Counted from the stretch's first letter, positions 48,280-59,924 are shown. The stretch: DNA of 64,000 nucleotides from a bacterium (GCA_905221505.1 CAJNDL010000002.1:1-64000); one strand, 5' to 3'. A program made the numbers and translations. The notes: generated by a model from the sequence alone, not told the origin.

Positions 48280-49620
48280 TCATTCTGTATGTATCACAGT
48301 AAGTACCTGACGAAAGACTTGATTTTGACAGGTGGTATTTAAACTAGTATTAGGATAAGTTTCCACAAGCTTCATAACGGTATAGAGACCAACTCCTCTC
48401 TCCTCCCCTTTAGAACTGGCTCCAAAGGAGAAAATCTCAGAAATATCGATGCTCTCTTCTTTGATGGAGTTTTCAATGATAAAGGTCTCCTGTTCTCCAT
48501 TTTTTAAAAAGGCAATTGAAACATGAGGTTGACTGGCCTCTACACTGGCTTCAATAGCATTGTCACAAAGGATAGACACAATGGTTAGAAAATCAAGTAG
48601 TCTCATCCCCTCGACCTGAATCTCCTCAGGAACTTCGACATTAAAGACAATATCCTTTTCTCTAGCTTTTATAAATTTTCCTGCTAGAAGACTTTTGAGG
48701 GCACGGTCGCGAATATTCACCAATCGGCCCAGATCATATTTATTGTCCTGCAATTTCTGACTAGAATCCTTTAAGACCGAGTCGTAGACCTCTTTTATCT
48801 GCTCCATATCCTCCTCTTCAATACCCAGACGTAAGCTGGTCAAGAGGTTTGTATAATCATGACGAAAGCTCCGTACTTCCTTATAAAGCTCCTCTATATG
48901 CAGACTATAGCGCTCCATATCTCTGTAGCGCAAAGCCTGTTCTTGGTTCAGTTTCTCCTGAAGTTTTTCCTTCAAATAGGTATCCAATTTCTTGATAATC
49001 CCCATAAAAAAAAGGAGGTAAAAAACTAGGATGAGATGGCGAACAGTCTTTGATTGGATATCGTATGCATATTCAAAGTAAGACAGACTTTCCATGACTA
49101 GAAAGTAAGCCCCCATTATCCAGTTAATCTTAGTCAAGGATTTTTGAAAATCTTTATCTAGGCTCTCCCTTCTCAAGCTAGTGAAATCATAGTCCAACCA
49201 TTTCAAAAAGACTAATACTATGGAGTAAACGAATATCATAATCAACAAAAAGAGAGGATTTCCATATCCATCTACAAGCCCTTTCCCCAAAAACGGAAAC
49301 ACAAAATAGGAGACACTTCTGTAAAAAATATCCATCAATACAATTGGAAAGAGACCATAAAAGAAAAGGAATTTTTTAGGAAGCCCTCTTAACAATAAGG
49401 AAGACAAGCTGATGCCGAACAAGGGTTCTATAAAGTATGACAGATAGTCAGTCAAGACTAAAAATTTAAAAGTTGTAACAATTGCTGCTATAAGAAATTT
49501 TAGAAGAAAGGCCTTAAAAATTCTATCGAAAGTGAGACTAATTCCATCTACCTTAAAGAACATGATAATTTCTAGCCCACTAATAGCTAGTGAATACAAT
49601 ATCATCCAAAAAATATACAT
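48280..49620 (-). CDS. blpH: Pheromone receptor histidine kinase BlpH
   Basis: 446 residues of the HPK10 (AgrC/ComD) family. About six to seven membrane segments in the first 210 positions, coiled linker, phospho-acceptor His254 in RSFRHDYTNLL, N box SILCDNAIEA and G box GERGVGLYTVMKLV. It senses BlpC and phosphorylates BlpR. Last gene of blpS-blpR-blpH. Confidence 0.94.
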   Translation of the reverse strand: MYIFWMILYSLAISGLEIIMFFKVDGISLTFDRIFKAFLLKFLIAAIVTTFKFLVLTDYLSYFIEPLFGISLSSLLLRGLPKKFLFFYGLFPIVLMDIFYRSVSYFVFPFLGKGLVDGYGNPLFLLIMIFVYSIVLVFLKWLDYDFTSLRRESLDKDFQKSLTKINWIMGAYFLVMESLSYFEYAYDIQSKTVRHLILVFYLLFFMGIIKKLDTYLKEKLQEKLNQEQALRYRDMERYSLHIEELYKEVRSFRHDYTNLLTSLRLGIEEEDMEQIKEVYDSVLKDSSQKLQDNKYDLGRLVNIRDRALKSLLAGKFIKAREKDIVFNVEVPEEIQVEGMRLLDFLTIVSILCDNAIEASVEASQPHVSIAFLKNGEQETFIIENSIKEESIDISEIFSFGASSKGEERGVGLYTVMKLVETYPNTSLNTTCQNQVFRQVLTVIHTE

Positions 49621-49633
49621 AAATTCTCCTCAC

Positions 49634-50371
49634 TCAGTGTAAGTTATTGATAGCCTCAGACACTTCCCTGACCTTATAGCGCGCAATCAGACAGCTTCCA
49701 CCATTGGGAAAGTAAAGTAGTTTTTCTTTCTTATCTAAACGAACCACATTGGCTGGATTGATGAGAAAAGAGCGATGGCATTGCAAGAGACGGGGCTCCT
49801 GCTTGAGAACTTCCTCTAAACTCGCCGTAAATTCCAGCCTATCCGTCTTGGTATAGAGAATGACACGATGAGCTCTGGGCGATGTTTCGAGATAATAAAC
49901 CTCTTTAAAAGGATACTGGAATTGGGCAAATTTTGATTTAAAGTAAAAGCAATCTTCCGCCAGACTTTTACTATCTTGACTATTGGCATAGAGAAGGGCT
50001 GTCTCGATCCGAGATTCAAACTCCTCTGCCGAAAGAGCCTTATCAATGTAGTCTAAAGCAGAGACTTGATAGCGAAAGGACAGGGGCATAAACTCCGAGT
50101 GAGTCGTCACAAAGACGATCAAGGCATAAGGGTCCCGATCCCGAATCTTTCTTGCCACTTCTAAGCCTTTCATCTCCTCATTTCGAATCTCAATGTCCAA
50201 AAAGAATAGCTGATGGGATCCCTTCTCATGCACCTCTGCCAGCAGTTGGTCTGGCTTGCCAAAGATCTCAAAAGAGCTGGGAGTGATATGATGTGCTTTC
50301 AAAAGTTTCTCAATCGTCGTTTCAATCCTAGTCTGCTGGGAAAAATCATCTTCTAAAACAAATATTCTCAT
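49634..50371 (-). CDS. blpR: Response regulator BlpR
   Basis: 245 residues: receiver domain with Asp59 (FFLDIEIRN) and a C-terminal LytTR DNA-binding domain (about 140-240; CHRSFLINPANVVRLDKK). It activates blp promoters through paired direct repeats, of which seven are seen in this window. 13 bp before blpH. Confidence 0.95.
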   Translation of the reverse strand: MRIFVLEDDFSQQTRIETTIEKLLKAHHITPSSFEIFGKPDQLLAEVHEKGSHQLFFLDIEIRNEEMKGLEVARKIRDRDPYALIVFVTTHSEFMPLSFRYQVSALDYIDKALSAEEFESRIETALLYANSQDSKSLAEDCFYFKSKFAQFQYPFKEVYYLETSPRAHRVILYTKTDRLEFTASLEEVLKQEPRLLQCHRSFLINPANVVRLDKKEKLLYFPNGGSCLIARYKVREVSEAINNLH

Positions 50372-50375
50372 CTTT

Positions 50376-50714
50376 TTACTCTCCCTCTTTCAACCATTTT
50401 TGACGAATTTCTCTATAGCGACGTCTGGAATACTTGACAGCGTATTGACCTTCTTCTCCAAGAAAAAGGATTCTTTCTTGAAAATCAATCGATTTTACTT
50501 TATCAAGATTGACCAAACAATTTCGATGACATCTCATCAAGGTTTCCCCATATTGGTTCTCAAGATTACTTAAATTTTGAACCATATTAAAACTAGCTTC
50601 TTCTGTAACAATCTGTACGGTATGTGCTTTAGTTGGATGCATTTGGATATAGTAGATATCGTCGACGTTTACTTTATAGACTGTTTTCTGTGTCTGAATA
50701 ATCATATGTTTCAT
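50376..50714 (-). CDS. blpS: LytTR-domain regulator BlpS
   Basis: 112 residues, only a LytTR DNA-binding domain (MRCHRNCLVNLDKVKSI), no receiver. First gene of the blpSRH operon; may modulate BlpR sites. GGAGGAGAATCC is the ribosome site. Confidence 0.9.
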   Translation of the reverse strand: MKHMIIQTQKTVYKVNVDDIYYIQMHPTKAHTVQIVTEEASFNMVQNLSNLENQYGETLMRCHRNCLVNLDKVKSIDFQERILFLGEEGQYAVKYSRRRYREIRQKWLKEGE

Positions 50715-50737
50715 TGGATTCTCCTCCTAAGAAAAGA

Positions 50738-50802
50738 ATAACAGAAAAGGTCTAGCACAAGCACACCCAATCCTAAACAGTCTTTGAAAGCTCCTAAAAG
50801 GA
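50738..50802 (-). promoter_or_regulatory. BlpR-like box and promoter of blpSRH
   Basis: Repeats TCCTTTTAGGA (50802-50792) and ACTGTTTAGGA (50781-50771), 21-bp period but degenerate in the centre (TTTAGGA instead of TTCAGGA), -10-like TGTTAT (50743-50738). Suggests feedback control. Confidence 0.6.
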
Positions 50803-50861
50803 TTATTTTTCTACAACATCATGATGAGGTTACAACTATTTTATCATAAAATCTACTCATT

Positions 50862-50928
50862 GCCATTCAAGACATTTCAAGAACAATTAAAGATTTGAAG
50901 GCGAAAAAGGAGATAAAAGTGATAGACT
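50862..50928 (+). promoter_or_regulatory. BlpR-like box and promoter of blpT
   Basis: Repeats GCCATTCAAGA (50862-50872) and ACAATTAAAGA (50883-50893), 21-bp period, then TAGACT (50923-50928). Confidence 0.7.
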
Positions 50929-50990
50929 AACAGTACCAAAACACAATTGCTATAATCAAAACTAGCACCCAGATTAGAGGAGGAATTCTC

Positions 50991-51320
50991 ATGACAGATA
51001 CAGACCCCATCAAAAGAGCTCAGACTTTGATTACGGATTTAAACAAAGCCTACCAAGCATGCAAACAGGCAACAGCTGACGACATCCGCTTTCAGGAGCA
51101 ATTAAACTCTATTCTTGGCTTTCTAGCCAAGTCTGAGACAGTGGATAATCGAGTATTGATTGAACTGGAAAAATTTTACCAGACTTCCAGTCTTCTCATG
51201 GGACTCAGTGCCCTCAATCCAGATGCTCCTACTCGCGCCGCTTGGCGGGCCTATGACCGTTTCCACTTTGACCAAGTCAAGACCAAGTTGAGTCTTTACG
51301 GTCCAACCATTATCTTGTAG
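50991..51320 (+). CDS. blpT: BlpT
   Basis: 109-residue soluble helical protein starting MTDTDPIKRAQTLITDL, conserved beside blpS in mitis-group streptococci. Function unknown. Ribosome site GAGGAGGAATTC, and a BlpR-type box upstream ties it to the locus. Confidence 0.85.
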   Translation: MTDTDPIKRAQTLITDLNKAYQACKQATADDIRFQEQLNSILGFLAKSETVDNRVLIELEKFYQTSSLLMGLSALNPDAPTRAAWRAYDRFHFDQVKTKLSLYGPTIIL

Positions 51321-51382
51321 AAAATAAAAGAAGCTGAGCTAAATTAAACTCAACTTCTTTTTTAGTGTCATATAAGTACATG

Positions 51383-52432
51383 TTAGTCCTGCATCTGACG
51401 TTTCACCTGATAAGGCAGGTACAAGACTAGTAAAACCAAACCAGCACCCAGCAAGGCTAGAAGGGCCAGTTTTTCTTGGAAGGTCACAAGGCCGACGACT
51501 AATTCCACCACTAAGACCAAACTGGTCAATCCTCGGACTACCGCCTGCAAGCCTTTTTCCTTCTGCCCCTTGTCCAGCGGGAAGAGTTGGGTCAAATACT
51601 GGTAGTCAAAGGCATGATAGAGGGCCAACAACTGGAAGAGCAAGAGGTAGTTAAACAGTACTACCACTGCTGTCGCAATCCAAGCTTGCTCGATAAAGAT
51701 CTGCGCCAGCAAGGAAAGTAAGAGCAGACGAAGGCTGAGGGCAAAGAGGTCTCCATTTCGCAGATAAGAACGCAGATAGAGATTTTGCCAAATCTTTCCA
51801 GGTACTTTTTGAACAGTCTTTAGGATAAAGTCCAGATAGGCACGACGCTTAACGCTGTTTGAAATTCCCTTGACCTGCGTAAAGAGAGCAAAGAAACGAA
51901 GCAAGACCTGCTTGCGCTTGCTTTCTTGGGAAATGACATAGTCCCAGTCGAGACCAGTTTCAGTGAAAAATTTGCTGGCCTTTTGACGAAAAAGCAGATA
52001 TTTCCCTACCCCAAATAAAAGCACATAGACTAGAAAAACTGGCAAGCCATAACCCATGGCTAAAAATAAAGGCGCAAATAAAAGCAAGAAAAGGGTCTGG
52101 ACAAAGAGCCAAAAGACTAGGGAAGTGGCAGTTTGACGCTTTAGATGGAGCTTGATTTCCTCTTCACCAACCAAGAGAAAGAGCTTATCTGGTGCCTCCA
52201 TATAAGTAGCAATTCCACCCCAAAGCAAAAGTAAAACAGAGGTAATGCCTACAAACAAAAAGATAGGCCAATGATTTTCAGGAAAATGTTGCAAGAGTTG
52301 ACTGTACTGGTAGGCTAGAAAGCCCAGCAGGACAAGCAGGAACAGGACAAAGTGGTCATTGAGAACATAGCGCAGATAACCGACACACTCCTTACGAAAA
52401 ACCTGCTTTCTCTTTAAAAACAAGTCTTTCAT
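51383..52432 (-). CDS. ABC transporter permease, EcsB-like
   Basis: 349 residues with about eight hydrophobic segments. It resembles EcsB membrane proteins. Overlaps the ATPase gene by 4 bp. With that gene it forms an Ecs-type exporter, which in other Firmicutes affects secretion, membrane proteolysis and competence; substrate unknown. Confidence 0.85.
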   Translation of the reverse strand: MKDLFLKRKQVFRKECVGYLRYVLNDHFVLFLLVLLGFLAYQYSQLLQHFPENHWPIFLFVGITSVLLLLWGGIATYMEAPDKLFLLVGEEEIKLHLKRQTATSLVFWLFVQTLFLLLFAPLFLAMGYGLPVFLVYVLLFGVGKYLLFRQKASKFFTETGLDWDYVISQESKRKQVLLRFFALFTQVKGISNSVKRRAYLDFILKTVQKVPGKIWQNLYLRSYLRNGDLFALSLRLLLLSLLAQIFIEQAWIATAVVVLFNYLLLFQLLALYHAFDYQYLTQLFPLDKGQKEKGLQAVVRGLTSLVLVVELVVGLVTFQEKLALLALLGAGLVLLVLYLPYQVKRQMQD

Positions 52433-53160
52433 AACTCCTCCTCTTTGGTCAAAGCCAAGTAAATATCATTCAAACTAGCCTCAGGCATATCAAAGACTTC
52501 GCGCAGTTGTGGGAGATTCCCCTTGGCACGCACCTCTCCCTTGTGGAGAATAACGAAGGCATCACACATCTTCTCCGCCGAATCCAGCACGTGGGTACTC
52601 ATGAGAATAGACTTGCCCTTTTGCTTTTCCACTTCCAAAAGCTGAATTAAGTCAGAAATCGCCAGCGGATCGAGACCAAGGAAAGGCTCATCCACGATGA
52701 AAAGACTCGGGTCCACCACAAAAGCACAGATAATCATGACCTTCTGCTTCATCCCTTTTGAAAAATGAACAGGGAACCAGTCCAATTTCTGGTCCAGACG
52801 GAACATTTTTAACAAAGGTTCTACTCGCTCAAAAGCCAATTTTTGCTCAATACCATAAGCCATAGCAACCGTTTCTATATGCTCTCTCAGGGTTAATTCC
52901 TCATACAAACTAGGCGTCTCTGGGATATAGCCAATCTGCTTGCGATAGTTAGTCGCATCTTTTTGCAAAGTCAAACCGTTGATATTGATAGAACCGCTAT
53001 AAGGTGTCAACAGACCGATAATTTCATTAATGGTCGTTGATTTCCCAGCACCATTGAGACCAATCAACCCGACCAACTGCCCACTTTCAACAGTAAAGGA
53101 CACATCTTTCAAGACAGGGACATGAACATAGCCACCTGTCAGGTTTTTTATTTCTAACAT
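52429..53160 (-). CDS. ABC transporter ATP-binding protein, EcsA-like
   Basis: 243 residues with Walker A GLNGAGKST, signature FSKGMKQK (an EcsA-like variant of LSGGQ) and Walker B LFIVDEPFLGLDP. First gene of the two-gene transporter operon. Faces the HIT gene with a 67-bp divergent promoter region. Confidence 0.9.
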   Translation of the reverse strand: MLEIKNLTGGYVHVPVLKDVSFTVESGQLVGLIGLNGAGKSTTINEIIGLLTPYSGSININGLTLQKDATNYRKQIGYIPETPSLYEELTLREHIETVAMAYGIEQKLAFERVEPLLKMFRLDQKLDWFPVHFSKGMKQKVMIICAFVVDPSLFIVDEPFLGLDPLAISDLIQLLEVEKQKGKSILMSTHVLDSAEKMCDAFVILHKGEVRAKGNLPQLREVFDMPEASLNDIYLALTKEEEL

Positions 53161-53227
53161 ATTTTCTCCAAATCTGGTATAATGTAGCTATATTATATCA
53201 AAATTCAATACAGTAGAGGTAGATTTT

Positions 53228-53638
53228 ATGTCAGATTGCATTTTTTGTAAAATCATCGCAGGGGAAATTCCTGCATCAAAAGTATATGAAGATGAGCAGG
53301 TTCTTGCCTTTCTTGATATCTCTCAAGTGACACCAGGACACACCTTGGTCGTACCCAAAGAACACTATCGCAATCTTTTGGAAATGGACGCTACGAGCGC
53401 CAGCCAACTCTTTGCCCAAGTACCAAAAGTAGCTCAAAAAGTCATGAAAGCTACCAAGGCTGCTGGCATGAATATCATCGCCAACTGTGAAGAAATCGCA
53501 GGTCAAACAGTCTTTCACACCCACGTTCACCTCGTACCTCGCTACAGTGCAGACGATGACCTCAAGATTGATTTTATCGCCCACGAACCAGACTTTGACA
53601 AACTTGCTCAAGTAGCTGAAACTATCAAAAACGCCTAA
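53228..53638 (+). CDS. hit: HIT-family hydrolase
   Basis: 136 residues with the histidine triad HTHVHLVPR near residue 100 and N-terminal zinc-type CIFCKI. Probably hydrolyses nucleotide phosphoramidates. First gene of a two-gene plus-strand unit. Confidence 0.93.
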   Translation: MSDCIFCKIIAGEIPASKVYEDEQVLAFLDISQVTPGHTLVVPKEHYRNLLEMDATSASQLFAQVPKVAQKVMKATKAAGMNIIANCEEIAGQTVFHTHVHLVPRYSADDDLKIDFIAHEPDFDKLAQVAETIKNA

Positions 53639-53647
53639 GGAGTTGCC

Positions 53648-53935
53648 ATGAAATTATCTAATCTACTGCTATTTGCAGGAGCTGCAGCCGGAAGTTATTT
53701 GGTCACAAAAAATCGCCAAGTCATCACAGATGAAGTTTTGAACACTACCGACCGCGTTCAAGCTATCAAGGATGACGTGGATATTATCCAAAACAGCCTG
53801 CAAATCATCGACCAGCAAAAAGAACTGATCAAGGAATACCAAGAAGACCTGACTTACAAGTTTAAGGTCTTGGAAAAAGATATCCAGACTAGACTAGCTG
53901 TGATCAAAGAAACACAGGAAACTGAAGATAAGTAA
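53648..53935 (+). CDS. Small membrane-anchored coiled-coil protein
   Basis: 95 residues. Short N-terminal hydrophobic segment (LLLFAGAAAGSYLV), then a long charged helix. YtxH-like in design. 9 bp after hit. Function unknown. Confidence 0.75.
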   Translation: MKLSNLLLFAGAAAGSYLVTKNRQVITDEVLNTTDRVQAIKDDVDIIQNSLQIIDQQKELIKEYQEDLTYKFKVLEKDIQTRLAVIKETQETEDK

Positions 53936-53959
53936 AAAGAGCCGAGTGGCTCTTTTTAT
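53936..53959 (+). terminator. Terminator of the hit operon
   Basis: AAAGAGCC, GAGT loop, GGCTCTTTTT. The same hairpin is repeated at 54198-54220. Confidence 0.8.
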
Positions 53960-54045
53960 GACGTAAACAAGTTATATCCCATCAACTATACATCACAATT
54001 TAGACAACTCATTCACCGTTTCATAACTAAATCGAATGCTTTCCC

Positions 54046-54180
54046 AGACTTTCCGCCGTAATGAAAACACATGAAATAGTTTGGTTTCAGGTATTCGGAA
54101 ACTTTGAGACCTAGGCTCAAAGTTTAGGTATGGAACTTCGAAGAAGGTCGCTACCGTCCGTCATTACTTAAGGAAAGTCT
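54046..54180. repeat. Short inverted-repeat element, MITE-like
   Basis: About 135 bp bounded by AGACTTTCCGCCGTAATGA and TCATTACTTAAGGAAAGTCT (imperfect inverted repeats), with an inner perfect 10-bp stem AAACTTTGAG/CTCAAAGTTT (54099-54108, 54116-54125). No gene inside. Not recognised as BOX or RUP. Confidence 0.5.
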
Positions 54181-54197
54181 TAAAAAATCTATAAACA

Positions 54198-54220
54198 AAA
54201 AGAGCCGAGTGGCTCTTTTT
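54198..54220 (-). terminator. dnaJ terminator
   Basis: AAAAGAGCC, a loop and GGCTCTTTTT just after the dnaJ stop, identical in core to 53936-53959. Confidence 0.8.
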
Positions 54221-54223
54221 ACT

Positions 54224-55363
54224 TTATTCTCCATCAAAGGCATCTTTTATATGATCAAAGAAACCTTTTTTCTTTGGATTGACTTTTAAGTCACCTGCAG
54301 CTGCGAATTCTTTCAAGGCTGCTTTTTGGCGATCGTTCAATCCTGTCGGAGTCACGACATTGACGGTAACGTATTGGTCACCAACTGCACCACCACGAAG
54401 ACTCGGAGCTCCTTTGCCACGTAGGCGGAATTTCTTACCAGTCTGAGTTCCCTCTGGAATAACCAATTCAACATCACCGTGAACAGTTGGGATATCTACT
54501 GTATCACCAAGAGCCACTTGGACAAAGTTGAGGTTTAGATTGTAGAAGATAGTGGTTCCTTCACGTTCAAACTTGTCGCTAGCTTCCACAGAAACTACTA
54601 CATACAAGTCACCATAGGGTCCACCGTTAAAGCCTGCTTCACCTTGACCAGCTAGGCGAATTTGTTGACCAGTTTCCACACCAGCAGGGATTTTCACATG
54701 TACGCTATGAGCTTGTTTTTCATGACCTGTACCGTGACAAGTTGTACATGGATCTTTGATTTCTTTTCCGCGACCATGACAGACATCACAGGTTACTTGG
54801 CGACGCATCATACCAAGAGGAGTCTGCGTATCGACGTTAATGACACCAGCACCATGACAGCGTCCACAAGTGACTGGACTTGTTCCTGGCTTAGCACCAG
54901 AGCCATTACATGTACGACATCCAGCTTCTCGGTTGTACTTAACTTCCTTCTCTGTACCGAAAATAGCTTCTTCAAATGTCAAATTCACACGATACTGGAG
55001 GTCATCCCCTTGGCGAGGAGCGTTTGGATTGCGCGAAGCACCGCCTCCGCCGAAAAAACTTGAGAAGATGTCCTCAAAACCACCGAAACCACCTGCTCCG
55101 TTGAAACCGCCAGCTCCACCACCGAAGCCTCCAAATCCACCATTGGCGCCTGCAGCACCATATTGGTCATAGGCAGCCCGTTTTTGGTCGTCACTCAAAG
55201 TCTCATAGGCTTCCTGGACTTCCTTGTACTTTTCCTCAGCACCAGGCTCCTTGTTGATATCTGGGTGATATTTTTTGGAAAGCTTACGATAAGCTTTTTT
55301 GATCTCGTCTGCCGAAGCGTTTTTTGACACCCCCAGACGATCATAAAATTCAGTATTGTTCAT
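54224..55363 (-). CDS. dnaJ: Chaperone DnaJ (Hsp40)
   Basis: 379 residues: J domain with HPD (KKYHPDIN), Gly/Phe-rich linker (about 75-115), four CxxCxGxG zinc motifs, C-terminal substrate domains. Stimulates DnaK. No clear ribosome site precedes the ATG, and a terminator plus a structured 318-bp region separates it from the dnaK unit, so its level may be set independently. Confidence 0.97.
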   Translation of the reverse strand: MNNTEFYDRLGVSKNASADEIKKAYRKLSKKYHPDINKEPGAEEKYKEVQEAYETLSDDQKRAAYDQYGAAGANGGFGGFGGGAGGFNGAGGFGGFEDIFSSFFGGGGASRNPNAPRQGDDLQYRVNLTFEEAIFGTEKEVKYNREAGCRTCNGSGAKPGTSPVTCGRCHGAGVINVDTQTPLGMMRRQVTCDVCHGRGKEIKDPCTTCHGTGHEKQAHSVHVKIPAGVETGQQIRLAGQGEAGFNGGPYGDLYVVVSVEASDKFEREGTTIFYNLNLNFVQVALGDTVDIPTVHGDVELVIPEGTQTGKKFRLRGKGAPSLRGGAVGDQYVTVNVVTPTGLNDRQKAALKEFAAAGDLKVNPKKKGFFDHIKDAFDGE

Positions 55364-55681
55364 AATTCAAGATACAAAGGGCGTCAAACGGACACAGCCA
55401 AAAAAGGAGTTTTGACGACGGACGCTTGCGTCCTAGAAAAACTATCTTTTTGGCACAGTCCGTAGCCCGTGTTCAGTTACTCGAACACCCTTGTTCCTTT
55501 CTGTTAATATTACGGAACGAATCCTCAATCTAGGTCGGATTCAATTACTTTCTTTTATATTGATGAGACAAAACCCAAATAAATCAGGTTTAGTCCCTTT
55601 TTATCGAAAAACAGAGGCTGGGTTGCAACCTCTGGATTTCCAATTTGTATTAATTAAACCATTTAAATTGAAATGACTCTT
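55364..55681 (-). other. Structured region before dnaJ
   Basis: No gene. Holds a terminator near 55612 and stems CGTCAAA/TTTGACG (55382-55388, 55411-55417), GGACGC/GCGTCC (55420-55425, 55428-55433) and GTGTTC/GAACAC (55469-55474, 55483-55488) in the dnaJ leader. No CIRCE here. Confidence 0.6.
55605..55634 (-). terminator. Terminator after the dnaK-linked small gene
   Basis: CAGAGG, an 11-base loop, CCTCTG then TTTTTC on the minus strand. Confidence 0.7.
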
Positions 55682-56026
55682 TTATTTTTTATACTTCAAC
55701 TGATACTTTTTCTCTACTGCGTCATAGCTAGCAACTGAAATCATAATAATGTCTTCATCACTGTAATTCTCAGCCCTTACTTGTCGTGTTATAGAATAAT
55801 CGTCATCACCTGAGTTTTCCTCGACACATGCTAAATATGTTGGAAAGACTGTATCTGTATGAAATTTTACTCTTGTAATTTCATCATCTTGACTATAATG
55901 GATTTCTAAAAATTTATTACCAACGATATCATCCAAATAATACAACGAAATTTGTTGTTCATTATTCTTACGGTAGATTTCTAAACCGTTTTTCTCAAGT
56001 TTGGCAATTAATTCATCAACTTTCAT
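55682..56026 (-). CDS. Hypothetical protein between dnaK and dnaJ
   Basis: 114 residues, acidic, mixed alpha/beta, begins MKVDELIAKLEKNGLEIY. 21 bp after dnaK with AGGAGGATTTA, so read with it. An unnamed gene occupies this place in pneumococcus as I recall. Function unknown. Confidence 0.75.
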   Translation of the reverse strand: MKVDELIAKLEKNGLEIYRKNNEQQISLYYLDDIVGNKFLEIHYSQDDEITRVKFHTDTVFPTYLACVEENSGDDDYSITRQVRAENYSDEDIIMISVASYDAVEKKYQLKYKK

Positions 56027-56047
56027 TAAATCCTCCTGATTTATAGT

Positions 56048-58146
<2,099 letters not shown>

Positions 58147-58671
58147 CTAATTGTAGACCACTACCATTGCTGGGCGTAGGATGCGGTCATGGAGTTTGTA
58201 GCCTTTTTGGAAGACTTGGGCGATGGTATCTGCTGGGTGTTCATCGTCTGCTGGGAGAGTTTGGATGGCCATATGGTAGTTATGGTCAAATTCACCATCA
58301 GCTGCGATTTCTTCGATTCCTTCTTCTTTCAAAGCGTGAATCAAGCTTTCTTGCACCATCTCCAATCCTTTTTTGACATCATCTGTCAAACCTTCAACTG
58401 CGAGTGCACGCTCTAGGTTATCCAAAGAAGGGAGAATTGCTTTTGCCAAGTCCTGACTACGATAACGTTGCAAGTTTTGACGCTCTTCATTGGCACGGCG
58501 TTGGATATTTTGCATTTCTGCATGAGCGCGAAGATATTTGTTTTCGAACTCATCTGCACGTTCATTTGCCAAGTCCAACTCAGACTTCTCAGAAGTTGTT
58601 TCTTCAGCTGTTTCCACAACTTCCTCTTCTTGAACTTCTTCTACTTCTTCATTTTTTATATCTTGGGCCAT
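58147..58671 (-). CDS. grpE: Nucleotide exchange factor GrpE
   Basis: 174 residues from ATG 58671 after AAAGGAGGCGAAA. Acidic Glu-rich N-terminus, long helix ([20 protein letters not shown]), and beta wing ending [14 protein letters not shown]. Exchanges ADP on DnaK. Follows hrcA by 26 bp. Confidence 0.96.
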   Translation of the reverse strand: MAQDIKNEEVEEVQEEEVVETAEETTSEKSELDLANERADEFENKYLRAHAEMQNIQRRANEERQNLQRYRSQDLAKAILPSLDNLERALAVEGLTDDVKKGLEMVQESLIHALKEEGIEEIAADGEFDHNYHMAIQTLPADDEHPADTIAQVFQKGYKLHDRILRPAMVVVYN

Positions 58672-58697
58672 TTTCGCCTCCTTTAATGATTTCAATC

Positions 58698-59732
58698 TTA
58701 ATGTACTTCGTAATGATTACTGCTGAGGTAGCGGTAAAAATCTGTCAACTTCATGGTCAAAACACGATTGACTACATTGACTTGGTTGATTAGCTGTTGG
58801 TAATCCAGATTGACCGGACCGATAATGGCTAGAATTCCAACTCCCCGATAAGGAATGAGGAACTTGCTACTAATCACCGCTAGGTCTGCTAGACAGGACT
58901 CTTGACTGTCCGCAACTCGGACATTTTGCATCTGATCTTCATGCAGCCCTTCACGAATCTCCAAGGCAACCTTTTGCGGTTGATCAAAGAACTGATAGGC
59001 TGCCAGATTGGCAAAATTCAAGAGATTGACCTTGCCTGCCACCACAATGTTTTCGTTGAACATTTCCTTAAAGATGTGTTCAAAGAGATCCATGACATTA
59101 TCCGTTGTTGTAAAGTAACGCTGGATAATCTGCGGAATCTCCGTCCGAATCTTGTAGTGGATATCTAGAACAGTGTGACCGAGGAAACGTTCCTGAATGA
59201 TTGCCTTCAGTTTCAGTAAATCTTCCTGCAAGAAGTTCCTTGGAATTAGAAACTGACTGGTAACCGTTCGAGACTCGTCTAGGGTGAATACTGCTAAAGC
59301 TGTATGTTGCCCTAAAACAACGATATCAAAGGCTGTCAGACGTTGCCTGCTCGGCTCAACATCCAGCGCCACTACCGTACAGCCACTCAAGTCCGTGAGT
59401 AGATTAGCAGCCTCTTGCAGAATATCCTCCAATTTGAAGAATTCCTGATCAAAGGCTTTGACAATCTCATAAACCTCATTTTCAGCCAGTCGGTCAAAAT
59501 CCAGTGAGTGTTTCACATAGTACTGAAAACCAGCAACACTTGGCATCCGACCACTTGAAGTATGAGCCTTCTCAAGCAAACCTTGCTTTTCTAGAGCCGC
59601 CATGTCATTACGAATGGTTGCACTGCTAGAGTTAATAGACTCTTGCAAAGCTTTGGATCCGACAGGTTCGTGCGTTTTGGTAAAGATGTCAATAATTAGA
59701 TTTAAAATATCCTGCTGACGCTCTGTAACCAT
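58698..59732 (-). CDS. hrcA: Heat-shock repressor HrcA
   Basis: 344 residues from ATG 59732 (GAGAGGAG before it). An upstream in-frame start (59774) overlaps the CIRCE and is rejected. Winged-helix N-terminus ([30 protein letters not shown]) and the HrcA C-terminal domain. It represses its own operon and groESL via CIRCE. Confidence 0.97.
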   Translation of the reverse strand: MVTERQQDILNLIIDIFTKTHEPVGSKALQESINSSSATIRNDMAALEKQGLLEKAHTSSGRMPSVAGFQYYVKHSLDFDRLAENEVYEIVKAFDQEFFKLEDILQEAANLLTDLSGCTVVALDVEPSRQRLTAFDIVVLGQHTALAVFTLDESRTVTSQFLIPRNFLQEDLLKLKAIIQERFLGHTVLDIHYKIRTEIPQIIQRYFTTTDNVMDLFEHIFKEMFNENIVVAGKVNLLNFANLAAYQFFDQPQKVALEIREGLHEDQMQNVRVADSQESCLADLAVISSKFLIPYRGVGILAIIGPVNLDYQQLINQVNVVNRVLTMKLTDFYRYLSSNHYEVH

Positions 59733-59758
59733 CTCATCACTCCTCTCTGTCTGATCAA

Positions 59759-59785
59759 TTAGCACTCGATACATCCAAGTGCTAA
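59759..59785. promoter_or_regulatory. CIRCE operator 1 of hrcA operon
   Basis: TTAGCACTC, 9-bp spacer, AAGTGCTAA (one mismatch), directly downstream of the hrcA -10. Confidence 0.9.
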
Positions 59786-59796
59786 CTCATGATTCT

Positions 59797-59824
59797 ATTA
59801 TACACCCTTAGAAGAGAATGTCAA
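59797..59824 (-). promoter_or_regulatory. hrcA operon promoter
   Basis: Consensus TTGACA (59819-59824), 16-bp spacer, TATAAT (59797-59802), flanked on both sides by CIRCE elements. Confidence 0.88.
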
Positions 59825-59841
59825 GACAAAAACTCAAAAAA

Positions 59842-59868
59842 TTAGCACTCTTTTACCAAGAGTGCTAA
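59842..59868. promoter_or_regulatory. CIRCE operator 2 of hrcA operon
   Basis: Perfect TTAGCACTC, 9-bp spacer, GAGTGCTAA, upstream of the -35. Two CIRCEs around one promoter indicate tight repression. Confidence 0.93.
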
Positions 59869-59892
59869 AAATCAGTCTGAAGACCTAGAAAA

Positions 59893-59916
59893 AAAGATCA
59901 CCTTCAGGTAATCTTT
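59893..59916 (-). terminator. glnA terminator
   Basis: AAAGATTACC, TGAA loop, GGTGATCTTT followed by a long T run on the minus strand. Confidence 0.8.
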
Positions 59917-59924
59917 CCTCTATA

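Noticed and set aside
53936..54220. CRISPR-like repeat, because one hairpin occurs twice
   Set aside because: Only two copies, each a terminator after a gene end, with no spacer pattern. No CRISPR array is visible in the window.
55491..55676. 61-codon plus-strand frame before dnaJ
   Set aside because: Covers terminator and stem sequences, no ribosome site, no recognisable protein.
59733..59774. Longer start for HrcA
   Set aside because: The first codons overlap the CIRCE operator; the ATG at 59732 has a strong ribosome site and matches HrcA N-termini.
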